Under the pieces are notes generated by a model. The model did no database searches. It saw only the letters and a program-made list of their open reading frames with translations, and had not been told where the DNA came from. From positions 1 through 24,757 of the IMG/VR virus record IMGVR_UViG_3300019093_000748: a DNA stretch of 24,757 bases; one strand, 5' to 3'. A program made the translations under genes and the position numbers. Below are positions 14,303 to 21,121 of the stretch, one piece after another. Each line of letters begins with the position of its first letter. Within the stretch, counting starts at the first letter, position 1. Source of the stretch: a virus.

Positions 14303-14548
14303 ATGAGAGACGAATACCGAAAAAAACCAATGGCACCAGGCAACCGAGTTGATGTGGTCAATGACCAAGTGGACAAGGCCCTACGCAAGTTCAAGAAAAA
14401 AGTTGCCGACAGCGGTCTGTTACAAGATCTTCGTGAACGCGAGTTCTATACCAAACCCACTACCCGACGCAAACAGCTCAAGAGTGCCGCCCGGCGCCGT
14501 TGGCAGAAAAAGCTGGAAGCACAACAGCTTCCCAAAAAGCTCTATTAA
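14303..14548 (+). CDS. rpsU: bS21-like small-subunit ribosomal protein
   Basis: The 81-residue sequence aligns by eye with bS21: KALRKFKKKVADSGLLQDLR, then EREFYTKPTTRRKQLKSAAR, RRWQKKL and the terminal LPKKLY. Cellular bS21 is about 70 residues, so there is an N-terminal extension of about 15 residues. bS21 is the ribosomal protein most often reported in phage genomes and sits near the anti-Shine-Dalgarno end of 16S rRNA. It may compete for host 30S subunits and bias initiation toward phage mRNAs. The LPKKLY tail is like betaproteobacterial bS21, suggesting the host. No ribosome site precedes the start. Confidence 0.92.
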   Translation: MRDEYRKKPMAPGNRVDVVNDQVDKALRKFKKKVADSGLLQDLREREFYTKPTTRRKQLKSAARRRWQKKLEAQQLPKKLY

Positions 14549-14550
14549 TT

Positions 14551-15573
14551 TTACCTGCTGATTCTATCAATCAGTTCTTGTGTCAATTTGTGATGAAATT
14601 CGGGATCGTACATGAGATCACAATTACGACATCTACGCTCATAGGTATCTTGCCAAATCTTTTCCAGATCTGAACACAGCAGATTATCCAATAGGCCCAA
14701 TATAATATCAATTTTTTCTCTGGTGTCAAACACATGATCATACTTGCTGTGATCTATGATGTCGCTGAAAGTATCAATGCCCAGATCTTGTAGATGTTGT
14801 ATCAACCCCATAGGTCCCAGTGTTAAAAACAATTGACCCGAAAATATCGGTTTCCATATTTTTTCACTGACAAATGGTTCAAGCACAGTACTTTCTGGCA
14901 CGTAATCGATGAATGCCAACTCATGACATCTGCTGGCGTTGCTGGTATAGATGTTGCCAACTGGGTCAGGTTCATTGGGTAGTTCAATACGTAATGGCAA
15001 ATCAAAACTATTTAGAATATTCTTTTCTTCTTTGGTCAACTCTGCCATTGTCACACGAATAAGGCCTTCGTTTGTATAACCATTTCCCGGAGGATCAATC
15101 CAATAAAAACTAGTCAAAGACTTTTTGAACCAAGGTCGTTGGCTTAACTTGATTATGTTTAGGGTTTTGTGTGGAGAGGGATTGATATTTAGACACTGGA
15201 ATGGATATGGTCTTGGCGACAACATATCATGTTTTTTTAAGGTAGGATTGCGTAGCAGTAGAAAAAAATAAACTGGAAAATAAACAACATTGGGATGATT
15301 CTGTTTGTAATACGAATAATCTCCTGTCACCAGAAGAAATCGATGTTGATCAACTTTGGGTATTGATTGTAATCCCCATTCTAAAAACAGTGCAGTGTTA
15401 TTACAATTCAAACTTCGATCGATCATTACAATATCTGATGCAAAATCAAACGATTCCCTTAATTGTTGTTGAGGTTCTGGTTCGGTTGGATTGTAGCTAC
15501 TGATACAATGCAAATCTATATTTTTAGTTGAATGAGTTTTGACCAAATTTTTAAGTATATCTTCGAGTTCCAC
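14551..15573 (-). CDS. Glycosyltransferase-like protein (340 aa)
   Basis: The C-terminal part (about residues 235-300) has VSEKIWKPIFSGQLFLTLGP, then LIQHLQDLGIDTFSDIIDHS and a YDHVFDTREK segment. This arrangement, EK.(W/F)KPI..G...L...G.....L...G..TF, is familiar from fucosyltransferase-like and other phage or bacterial glycosyltransferases, where the Glu-Lys contacts the nucleotide sugar. The N-terminal half is unassigned. The gene is alone on the minus strand between bS21 and hsp20, is more AT-rich than its neighbours, and ends 2 bases from the bS21 stop, all consistent with a later acquisition. The acceptor could be host LPS or a virion glycan. Confidence 0.6.
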   Translation of the reverse strand: MELEDILKNLVKTHSTKNIDLHCISSYNPTEPEPQQQLRESFDFASDIVMIDRSLNCNNTALFLEWGLQSIPKVDQHRFLLVTGDYSYYKQNHPNVVYFPVYFFLLLRNPTLKKHDMLSPRPYPFQCLNINPSPHKTLNIIKLSQRPWFKKSLTSFYWIDPPGNGYTNEGLIRVTMAELTKEEKNILNSFDLPLRIELPNEPDPVGNIYTSNASRCHELAFIDYVPESTVLEPFVSEKIWKPIFSGQLFLTLGPMGLIQHLQDLGIDTFSDIIDHSKYDHVFDTREKIDIILGLLDNLLCSDLEKIWQDTYERRCRNCDLMYDPEFHHKLTQELIDRISR

Positions 15574-15620
15574 TTGACTTCTTTCACAATGTATATTATA
15601 ATGTATTTACTTGATAAATA
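15574..15620 (+). promoter_or_regulatory. Tandem sigma70 and late promoters for hsp20
   Basis: TTGACT (15574-15579), a 17-base spacer and TATAAT (15597-15602) give a strong sigma70-type promoter. GATAAATA (15613-15620) immediately downstream is a late-type element. Both point into the hsp20 leader. Confidence 0.75.
15604..15611 (-). promoter_or_regulatory. Minus-strand late-promoter-like AGTAAATA
   Basis: Read on the minus strand, AGTAAATA ends 31 bases before the ATG of the glycosyltransferase-like gene (15573), leaving a predicted leader of about 25 bases. The same spacing is seen for the minus-strand gene at 22620. Confidence 0.45.
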
Positions 15621-15622
15621 AT

Positions 15623-15650
15623 TGTGTAGCGCCGATGGTCGGGCTACACA
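15623..15650 (+). promoter_or_regulatory. 5'-terminal stem-loop in the hsp20 leader
   Basis: TGTGTAGC (15623-15630) pairs perfectly with GCTACACA (15643-15650). After a bulged G, CCGA (15632-15635) pairs with TCGG (15639-15642) around TGG. From the late promoter at 15613 the RNA would begin at the base of this hairpin. There is no T-run and the ribosome site TAGGAG (15671-15676) is free, so it is more likely a stability or regulatory element than a terminator. Confidence 0.7.
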
Positions 15651-15683
15651 CCAAGTCATAACTTGCTTAATAGGAGATATAAT

Positions 15684-16136
15684 ATGACACAATTCAGTAT
15701 CAACACGTTTGACCTTCCCACACTTCACGCACACATTCATCGCCACGCAGTTGGTTTTGATCGTATGTTTGATGACCTAAATCGCACTTTTGCCAACACC
15801 AAAACCGATGGCAATTACCCTCCATACAACATCATCAAAGTTGACGAAAACAACTATGCCATTCAGGTGGCAGTTGCTGGCTTCAGCGATGACGAGCTGG
15901 ATGTTGAGTGCAAAGAAAACACTCTTACCATCAGTGGAGAGCGCAAGGTCAAGGATGAACAAGAGTACTTGCATCGTGGCATCAGTGCCCGTAACTTCAC
16001 TCGCAGTTTTACATTGGCAGATCATGTCAACGTCAAAGCCGCCACGGTGATCAATGGTATTCTTGCAATCAGTCTTGAGCACGTGGTTCCTGAGGAACAA
16101 AAAGCCAAAAAGATTGCTATTACTTACGCAAAGTAA
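15684..16136 (+). CDS. Hsp20 / alpha-crystallin small heat-shock protein
   Basis: The ATG at 15684 has TAGGAG about 7 bases upstream; the TTG at 15663 lies before this site and is rejected. The protein is 150 residues, IbpA-like: VGFDRMFDDLNRTF is the typical N-terminal motif, and the alpha-crystallin domain spans about 43-140 (YNIIKVDENNYAIQVAVAGF; LDVECKENTLTISGER; YLHRGISARNFTRSF; INGILAISLEHVVPEE). It ends KKIAITYAK. It would hold unfolded proteins during infection or virion assembly. Hsp20 genes are a known auxiliary gene of marine T4-like phages. Dual promoters suggest expression throughout infection. Confidence 0.97.
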   Translation: MTQFSINTFDLPTLHAHIHRHAVGFDRMFDDLNRTFANTKTDGNYPPYNIIKVDENNYAIQVAVAGFSDDELDVECKENTLTISGERKVKDEQEYLHRGISARNFTRSFTLADHVNVKAATVINGILAISLEHVVPEEQKAKKIAITYAK

Positions 16137-16174
16137 TATAATCTAAGAACCAAGCAGGGGAATCATCTCCTGCT
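16114..16174 (+). promoter_or_regulatory. Promoter inside the hsp20 3' end, followed by a leader hairpin for clpS
   Basis: TTGCTA (16114-16119), a 17-base spacer and TATAAT (16137-16142) predict a start near 16149. AGCAGGGGA (16153-16161) then pairs with TCTCCTGCT (16166-16174), nine pairs with one G-U, around ATCA. There is no T-run after it, so the hairpin would lie at the 5' end of the clpS mRNA. It could equally be an imperfect end of the hsp20 transcript. Confidence 0.6.
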
Positions 16175-16192
16175 ATTGCATCCAATCAAAAT

Positions 16193-16501
16193 ATGCCAAC
16201 TGTAGAAACTATCGTACGTCCCAAAATTATACCCAAAACAGAGTTGGCTGAACCCAGCTTGTTCAATGTGATCTATGTCAACGACGACAAAACCACAATG
16301 GAATTTGTGGTCGAAAGTCTCAAGGCCATTTTTGATTACGATGAAGAATCGGCCGTGGCTCTGGCCAATCGTATACACGAAGAAGGTTCGGGCATAGTTG
16401 CTACCCTGCCGTACGAAATGGCTGAACAAAAAGGTATTGAAGCCACTTTGTTGGCACGTAACAACGGATTCCCGCTGTCGGTCAAATTGGAACAGGCATG
16501 A
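16193..16501 (+). CDS. clpS: ClpS-like N-end-rule adaptor for the ClpAP protease
   Basis: The 102-residue protein carries the ClpS core: FNVIYVNDDKTTMEFVVESL with Asn30-Asp31-Asp32, which hold the alpha-amino group of N-degron substrates, and IHEEGSGIVATLPYEMAEQK with His62, the other pocket residue. LLARNNGFPLSVKLEQA matches the end of the domain. The N-terminal 20 residues are the flexible extension that enters ClpA. A phage copy could redirect host ClpAP toward or away from N-end-rule substrates. No Shine-Dalgarno is clear. Its stop overlaps the next ATG (ATGA at 16498-16501). Confidence 0.93.
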   Translation: MPTVETIVRPKIIPKTELAEPSLFNVIYVNDDKTTMEFVVESLKAIFDYDEESAVALANRIHEEGSGIVATLPYEMAEQKGIEATLLARNNGFPLSVKLEQA

Positions 16502-16977
16502 TATTCAATCACATCAAACAACTCAAAGCCGAAGGTAAAAAAATTGGTATAACATTCAGCACATTTGATATGCTACACGCAGGTCATATTGCCATGTTAT
16601 CAGAAGCCAAAAATCATTGCGATTATCTTATTTGTGGCTTGCAAACTGATCCCACCATTGATCGTCCTGATACCAAAAACAAACCTATCCAAAGTATAGT
16701 GGAACGACAGATACAACTGGCCGCTTGCCGTTATGTGGACGAAGTTGTGGTTTATCAAACTGAACAAGATCTCAAAGACCTATTGCTGATTCTACCTGTG
16801 GATGTGCGTATACTGGGCGTTGAATACGAAGGCAAACCATTTTCGGGTGATGAAGAATGTTGGAAGCGAGATATTGAAATTGTGTTCAACGGCCGAGATC
16901 ATTCATTCTCCAGCTCAAGCCTACGCAAACGAGTGGCTGCCGCAGAAAGCCATAAAGCATTGACACAAAACGTCTAA
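16498..16977 (+). CDS. Cytidylyltransferase-like nucleotidyltransferase (TagD/RfaE-C type)
   Basis: The 159-residue protein has the HxGH nucleotidyltransferase signature: FSTFDMLHAGHIAMLSEAKN (HAGH at 27-30), then GLQTDPTIDRP, VERQIQLAACRYVDEVVVY and the C-terminal FSSSSLRKRV, equivalent to the ISTT(x)R loop. Family members join CTP or ATP to glycerol-3-phosphate, heptose-1-phosphate or similar alcohol phosphates. The phage substrate cannot be read from sequence. It is translationally coupled to clpS by the ATGA overlap. A role in activating a sugar or alcohol phosphate for surface glycans fits the nearby glycosyltransferase-like gene, but this is inference. Confidence 0.85.
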   Translation: MIFNHIKQLKAEGKKIGITFSTFDMLHAGHIAMLSEAKNHCDYLICGLQTDPTIDRPDTKNKPIQSIVERQIQLAACRYVDEVVVYQTEQDLKDLLLILPVDVRILGVEYEGKPFSGDEECWKRDIEIVFNGRDHSFSSSSLRKRVAAAESHKALTQNV

Positions 16978-16994
16978 TAGTGTACAATACACTA
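16960..16994 (+). promoter_or_regulatory. Consensus sigma70 promoter with an overlapping palindrome
   Basis: TTGACA (16960-16965), a 17-base spacer and TACAAT (16983-16988), all overlapping the end of the previous gene. TAGTGT (16978-16983) and ACACTA (16989-16994) form an inverted repeat around the -10, a plausible repressor site. The next ATG begins 5 bases after the -10, so the RNA would be leaderless. Confidence 0.72.
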
Positions 16995-17539
16995 TGGATG
17001 CGATGCTCGACTTAGAAACCCTTAGTACCAGACCCGAAAGTGTGATTCTCACTATTGGTGCTGTCAAATTTGACCCTTACTCAGACTTGATTGATATGGA
17101 TCACGGATTGTATTACCGTGTGAACGTGGACGAACAGTTGGCCATGGATCGCCATGTGCTTGACAGCACCATTGAATGGTGGGGCAATCAAGATGCCGAA
17201 GTGCGCGAAGAAGCCCTGGGCGAACAAGATCGTGTGAGCCTAGAAGATATGACACGTGGCTTAAATCGATTCTTAGTGGGTGTGGAAAACATCTGGTGTC
17301 AGGGTCCTGCGTTCGACATTGTTATCTTAGAAAACTTATATCGACAGCTGGTCAAACCCACCCCTTGGCAGTTTTGGCAAATTTCAGACAGTCGTACCCT
17401 GTTCAAGACACACGGTGATCCCAGGGACAAAAATCGAACTGCCGCACACAATGCCTTGATGGACTGTTATTATCAGGCCACAGCAGTGCAGGAAATTTAT
17501 CGTACCGTGGGCATCAAGAAACGTGAATGGAACAACTGA
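16994..17539 (+). CDS. DexA/Rv2179c-type 3'-5' exonuclease (DnaQ-like, DEDD)
   Basis: This is a 181-residue RNase-H-fold exonuclease. Exo I is DLETLSTRP (Asp6, Glu8), exo II is GPAFDIVIL (Asp108), and exo III is AAHNALMDC (His152 and Asp157, the DEDDh form). The layout matches T4 DexA and the related Rv2179c-like exonucleases, which degrade single-stranded DNA or RNA 3' ends. It may start at ATG 16994 or 17003; no Shine-Dalgarno is present, and the promoter -10 is 5 bases upstream, so the transcript is predicted leaderless. The stop overlaps the next ATG (TGATG). Confidence 0.93.
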   Translation: MDAMLDLETLSTRPESVILTIGAVKFDPYSDLIDMDHGLYYRVNVDEQLAMDRHVLDSTIEWWGNQDAEVREEALGEQDRVSLEDMTRGLNRFLVGVENIWCQGPAFDIVILENLYRQLVKPTPWQFWQISDSRTLFKTHGDPRDKNRTAAHNALMDCYYQATAVQEIYRTVGIKKREWNN

Positions 17540-17841
17540 TGCAAATAATTTTTTCAAGAGCTGCCGCAGAGCAGTTGGCAGATACCTATACCATACTGGA
17601 ATTAGAATCATTTGATGTTGAAGGTCAGTTGCTGGAAACCTTTTGTGTGGTATCCGCAGATCAGATGAATCTGGGCGATATGCCCACATTGGATCACGAC
17701 AAACAGCTACACGCCAAGTTTATTGATCATTTGCAACGCCGGGACTATGCCATATGCGAGCAGTTGATTCTGCATCTACGTGGTCGATTTGGTGGTGAAC
17801 TTGACAGTTTCTACGACGAGGTTAGCAAGAGATTCGAATAA
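17539..17841 (+). CDS. Hypothetical phage protein (100 aa) coupled to the exonuclease
   Basis: The ATG at 17539 overlaps the exonuclease TGA (17537-17539). An in-frame ATG at 17527 would add four residues. The protein reads MQIIFSRAAAEQLADTYTIL and then ELESFDVEGQLLETFCVVSA; the ending is helical (FGGELDSFYDEVSKRF). I know similar small proteins with a TxLELxSF pattern from T4-like phages but no function. No membrane or export signal. A late-type element overlaps its stop. Confidence 0.82.
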   Translation: MQIIFSRAAAEQLADTYTILELESFDVEGQLLETFCVVSADQMNLGDMPTLDHDKQLHAKFIDHLQRRDYAICEQLILHLRGRFGGELDSFYDEVSKRFE

Positions 17842-17844
17842 ATA
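17837..17844 (+). promoter_or_regulatory. Late-promoter-like AATAAATA abutting the next start
   Basis: AATAAATA overlaps the stop codon of the previous gene (TAA 17839-17841) and ends 6 bases before the ATG at 17850, which has no Shine-Dalgarno. With T4-like geometry the RNA would begin at the ATG. Confidence 0.55.
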
Positions 17845-17849
17845 CAAGT

Positions 17850-18167
17850 ATGAAAAAATTCTTAGCCGCAGTATTATTTCTATCAATGTTGTCGGCTCGA
17901 GCCGATCTATCGGACAAAATTGTAGTGGTAAGATGTGGTTCAGAAAAAGATATAAAGGCCATCACAGGTGCCTACCATGAAAAACCCATAGTTATAGCCA
18001 CTCATAAAGATGATGGCATAGTAATAATTGTGTGGGCCAACAAACAAACACAAACCAGTACTTGGGTAGTTCATATACCCAGTACAGGTGAGTATTGTAC
18101 CCTGGCATCAGGAACAGAATTATTGATTATAGAACAGATGAAAAACAGTACAGTGCATTACCGTTAG
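17850..18167 (+). CDS. Small exported (periplasmic) protein with two cysteines (105 aa)
   Basis: A Sec signal peptide is clear: MKKFLAAVLFLSMLSARA, then D, with cleavage after ARA at about residue 18. The mature part is a small beta-rich domain with two cysteines (VVRCGSEKD and GEYCTLASGTE), which could form one disulfide. The TWVVHIP...CTLASG pattern resembles small periplasmic proteins of proteobacteria whose function I do not know. It is the first of a run of exported products that continues to 21398 and ends at its own terminator. It may be leaderless. Confidence 0.82.
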   Translation: MKKFLAAVLFLSMLSARADLSDKIVVVRCGSEKDIKAITGAYHEKPIVIATHKDDGIVIIVWANKQTQTSTWVVHIPSTGEYCTLASGTELLIIEQMKNSTVHYR

Positions 18168-18174
18168 AAACAAG

Positions 18175-18196
18175 GCCCCACTAGTTGGGGCTTTTT
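18175..18196 (+). terminator. Rho-independent terminator
   Basis: GCCCCA (18175-18180) pairs with TGGGGC (18186-18191) around CTAGT, followed by TTTTT (18192-18196). It lies 7 bases after the stop of the exported 105-residue protein. Confidence 0.9.
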
Positions 18197-18222
18197 ATTG
18201 ACCATGAAGGAGAATAATAAAA

Positions 18223-18381
18223 ATGAGTTGGTTCAAGCACACACCCCCAAAAAATCCGCCTCCGGCAAGACATCACCTGCATCCACACAGAACTAGTCCT
18301 GTGGCAGATAAGATGTTGGAAGAGGCCAAGGCCATGGGGCCTGCGGAAAAAAACAAAAAGAAAAAATCAAGCACTAGTTAA
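18223..18381 (+). CDS. Small proline/histidine/lysine-rich phage protein (52 aa)
   Basis: ATG 18223 has an AAGGAGA site (about 18207-18213). The 52 codons start MSWFKHTPPKNPPPARHHLH, continue with a helical SPVADKMLEEAKAMG segment and end in a lysine cluster. I recall short proteins of this shape (WFK...PR.PP..HPHR.SP) from T4-like marine phages; function unknown. Lys-rich tail and Pro/His-rich start suggest a disordered nucleic-acid-binding or virion-associated protein. Confidence 0.78.
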   Translation: MSWFKHTPPKNPPPARHHLHPHRTSPVADKMLEEAKAMGPAEKNKKKKSSTS

Positions 18382-18397
18382 CTATTTGTGATTTAGA

Positions 18398-18441
18398 TCT
18401 AAATATAATAAGTAGACACCAATAAGAACATAATAGTCTAC
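18398..18441 (+). promoter_or_regulatory. Late-type element and 5' hairpin ahead of the autotransporter gene
   Basis: TCTAAATA (18398-18405) is followed by GTAGAC (18412-18417) and its perfect complement GTCTAC (18436-18441), separated by 18 bases. The RNA would start at about the foot of this stem. AAAGGAGC before the ATG at 18460 is a strong ribosome site. No other promoter is apparent for the autotransporter operon. Confidence 0.55.
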
Positions 18442-18459
18442 AGTAAAAGGAGCTAAATC

Positions 18460-20808
18460 ATGGGTAAGTCAATTACCAAATTTCTTACGAGCTTGGCCGT
18501 GGCCTTCTCGTCATTTGCCGCACACGCTGATTTTACAGATTTACAATTTGGTCAAGCACAAATAGCAGACAGTCAGTGGAATGTCAATGCTTGTATGAAT
18601 ACGACCACTTGTCAAATCTACAGTAAAAATCCAGGAACAGCTTACAAGATTCCATGGACCAATGGTCAATTATCATGGTCGACTGGAGATTATGTTCGAT
18701 TCGTGGCAACCGGTAATGTTACCAATCCATACAATGCCATTCAATATACATCTGCTGGTGTACAAAAAGCAGTAATGGGCACTGGGCATATTATCAATAT
18801 GGGTACAGACTATTTCTTCTTTGTGGGCAATGACAACGACACCGGACAGTTGTTTAGTATGACACAAGGCTTTGCCAATACAACTGGTTTGTCTTGGACC
18901 GGAACACGCAATCCAACAGTATCGGAAGTTAATGCATTGAGTGTGGGAGGTTCTACCACACCACTGGCACCAGGTCAAACTGCGGCACCGGCTGCACCCA
19001 CTACAAATCCCACAGCAGTCACCAGCAGTATCATTGCTACAGTGACTCCCACCAGTACAAACAGTCCAGTCGGCGAAGGTGCTGCCAAGGCAGTTGATGG
19101 AACAAGTTCGAGCAAGTATCTAAACTTTGACCGTGCCAACGCTGGCTTCACAATCACACTAAATGCTGGTAAAGTAATCAATGGTGTTAAGTTTACAACA
19201 GCTAACGACTTTGTACCAAGAGACCCTACCAAATTTACGTTGTATGGTAGTAATGATGGTCACACCTGGACAGAAATCACAGCTAACCAAAGTACAACAT
19301 TGGAAAATGTGAGTGGTCGTTATACACAAACTGGTATGATCACCATCAACAATACCAATCCTTATGTGTACTACTTTATCACATTTCCAAGCATCAAAGC
19401 CATTGATACCTATGGTTCAGTTGCTGGCTGTAGATCTGCGCTGGGAACATTGGCCTGTGACAGTATGCAAATTGGCGAAGTTACCTATTACTATGACAGC
19501 AACAATACTGCCACCAGTACCAGCACCCTGGTGGGCTCTATTGCCAATCCAGGCACAGCAGGCGCAACATCCAGTATGAATACTTCGCCCACTGTGGTCA
19601 GCACAGCCCCTGGCTCGGACATTGTGACAACAGCAAGCACTCCCGGCTCAACCACTTCTGCAACCACAGTCACTAGAGGCACAACTGCCACCGCTTCGGT
19701 CACAACCGACACTCGTGATCGTCAACCCAAGGTGCTGAACATCAACAGAAACATCACCGTCACGGACACAACCCCTGTGACTACCACGGTGGTTCAAACT
19801 ACTCCTGTAACAACCACAACTACAACAACTCCTGTGACTGTCACAACCTGGAGCGACGGTACCACAACTACCACCAATGGAAATCCTGTGGTGACTGTTA
19901 CTGTAACAGACAACGTGGTCACCACAGCCACCACAGCGGACGATATACAGGTCACCAGTACTGATAGATTGTATTCAACACGTATTGATCAGTTTGATCG
20001 TCTAGTCGAAGCCAACACCAGAGAAAATCTAGCATTGGCCAGCGACCCATTGAGTCGTCACAGAGTGCTTGACAGCGAAATCAAATTGATGGGTGCCAAT
20101 GTAAACGAACGCACTGTTTTTACTGTACAAGGATCTAACCAAAACAGTAGCGTACAAGATGGTTATAGTTTGACTTCCAACCGTTATGTGTTGGGCCTGG
20201 CACACAGACTCAGAACAGATCTATTGATTGGAGCACAGTACAGTCAATCTAGACTACAGTTGGGCGGCAATGCCAGCAGTGGCGTACTAGACAAAAATGC
20301 AATCAACCTGTATTCTTTATGGACCAAGAATGATTGGTTAGTAAAAGGAGACCTAGGATATGCACAGAATGACTACAATACCACCCATACACTTAATGAG
20401 TTGGGCTTGTCCAACAGTGCTCGTGCTTCGGGCAATGATGTCTGGGCCGCAGTAAGAGCCTACACTCCTGCTGTCAAAGGCGTCAGACTGTTTGCTGGTG
20501 CCAGACGTGAACACAACCGCAGAGACTATGCTGTAGACGCCGGTTCGGCCTTGTCTGCAGTTGACTATGCCGCAGTCAATGCAGTCAACAACATCACAGA
20601 AGCAGGTGTACGTTTGGATCACTATGTGAATGATAAAGTAAACATCTATGCTGAATATGCACACAATAATCGTCAAATCTCCACCAGCAAACTGGGTTTA
20701 AGTTATTTGTCCGGACCATACAGTTCGATTCAAATTGGTGCTACTCAACAACGTCAAAACGGACAGCAATTCAACGGCGCAGTTTTAGAGGTGAGACTAT
20801 TGTTCTAA
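18460..20808 (+). CDS. Autotransporter-like outer-membrane protein with discoidin-type domain and Thr-rich stalk (782 aa)
   Basis: A Sec signal peptide (residues 1-23, ending AHA before DFTDL) starts the protein. Residues 24-160 are unassigned and hold one Cys pair (NACMNTTTCQ). Residues about 191-347 look like an F5/8 type C (discoidin) carbohydrate-binding domain: AAKAVDGTSSSKYLNFDRAN, then FTLYGSNDGHTWTEI. Residues about 348-500 are a Thr/Val/Pro-rich stalk (TTTTTTTPVTVTTWSDG). From about 500 a helical linker (QFDRLVEANTREN) leads to a C-terminal region of about 275 residues with alternating strands (RYVLGLAHRL, LIGAQYSQSRLQL, NIYAEYAHNN) ending AVLEVRLLF. The terminal Phe and size match type V autotransporter beta-domains. 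It should sit in the host outer membrane, displaying the N-terminal domains. A strong ribosome site is present. Confidence 0.85.
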   Translation: MGKSITKFLTSLAVAFSSFAAHADFTDLQFGQAQIADSQWNVNACMNTTTCQIYSKNPGTAYKIPWTNGQLSWSTGDYVRFVATGNVTNPYNAIQYTSAGVQKAVMGTGHIINMGTDYFFFVGNDNDTGQLFSMTQGFANTTGLSWTGTRNPTVSEVNALSVGGSTTPLAPGQTAAPAAPTTNPTAVTSSIIATVTPTSTNSPVGEGAAKAVDGTSSSKYLNFDRANAGFTITLNAGKVINGVKFTTANDFVPRDPTKFTLYGSNDGHTWTEITANQSTTLENVSGRYTQTGMITINNTNPYVYYFITFPSIKAIDTYGSVAGCRSALGTLACDSMQIGEVTYYYDSNNTATSTSTLVGSIANPGTAGATSSMNTSPTVVSTAPGSDIVTTASTPGSTTSATTVTRGTTATASVTTDTRDRQPKVLNINRNITVTDTTPVTTTVVQTTPVTTTTTTTPVTVTTWSDGTTTTTNGNPVVTVTVTDNVVTTATTADDIQVTSTDRLYSTRIDQFDRLVEANTRENLALASDPLSRHRVLDSEIKLMGANVNERTVFTVQGSNQNSSVQDGYSLTSNRYVLGLAHRLRTDLLIGAQYSQSRLQLGGNASSGVLDKNAINLYSLWTKNDWLVKGDLGYAQNDYNTTHTLNELGLSNSARASGNDVWAAVRAYTPAVKGVRLFAGARREHNRRDYAVDAGSALSAVDYAAVNAVNNITEAGVRLDHYVNDKVNIYAEYAHNNRQISTSKLGLSYLSGPYSSIQIGATQQRQNGQQFNGAVLEVRLLF

Positions 20809-20809
20809 A

Positions 20810-21121
20810 ATGAAAACCATTAACAAAGTGTTGTTGGGCATGGCCGCGGTGACCACTGTGTTGGCACCGCTGGTTCCAAAGAACATCAACATCAATGTTA
20901 ATTTGGCAGCACAATCCTCTGGTGTCAAAAAAGAACGCCCTTATCAAACAGTAGAAACACAATGCGATCTACGTGGCACATCCATAACCGATTCGGGTAT
21001 GCAGGTATGTGAATACACTTGTCGTGGTGGCGACAAAGTGACCATTTACAAAACCTTTAGATCCAACGCCATGCACTGCTCACAAACCACCACTGAACGG
21101 GTAAAACAAACCAAAAGGTAG
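20810..21121 (+). CDS. Small exported protein with four cysteines (103 aa)
   Basis: The ATG is one base after the autotransporter stop, so the two are co-translated. MKTINKVLLGMAAVTTVLAP is a signal-peptide-like or anchor segment, followed by about 75 polar residues with Cys52, Cys67, Cys71 and Cys90 (CDLRG; CEYTC; HCSQTT), enough for two disulfides. Cleavage is unclear (possibly near residue 34, NLAAQ). Tight coupling suggests a partner, chaperone or ligand of the outer-membrane protein in the periplasm. No family recognised. Confidence 0.78.
   Translation: MKTINKVLLGMAAVTTVLAPLVPKNININVNLAAQSSGVKKERPYQTVETQCDLRGTSITDSGMQVCEYTCRGGDKVTIYKTFRSNAMHCSQTTTERVKQTKR

Noticed and set aside
15663-15683. 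TTG start for Hsp20
   Set aside because: Upstream of the TAGGAG site that fits the ATG at 15684.
19491-19712. Val-rich minus-strand ORF opposite the autotransporter stalk
   Set aside because: It is the complement of Thr codons (ACN read as NGT/GTN); no ribosome site and no independent motif. The plus-strand reading has signal peptide, domains and stop in place.
19600-19960. Repetitive ACC/ACA-rich stretch as a tandem repeat or CRISPR-like array
   Set aside because: No fixed repeat unit or spacer; the pattern is explained by Thr/Val/Pro-rich coding sequence.
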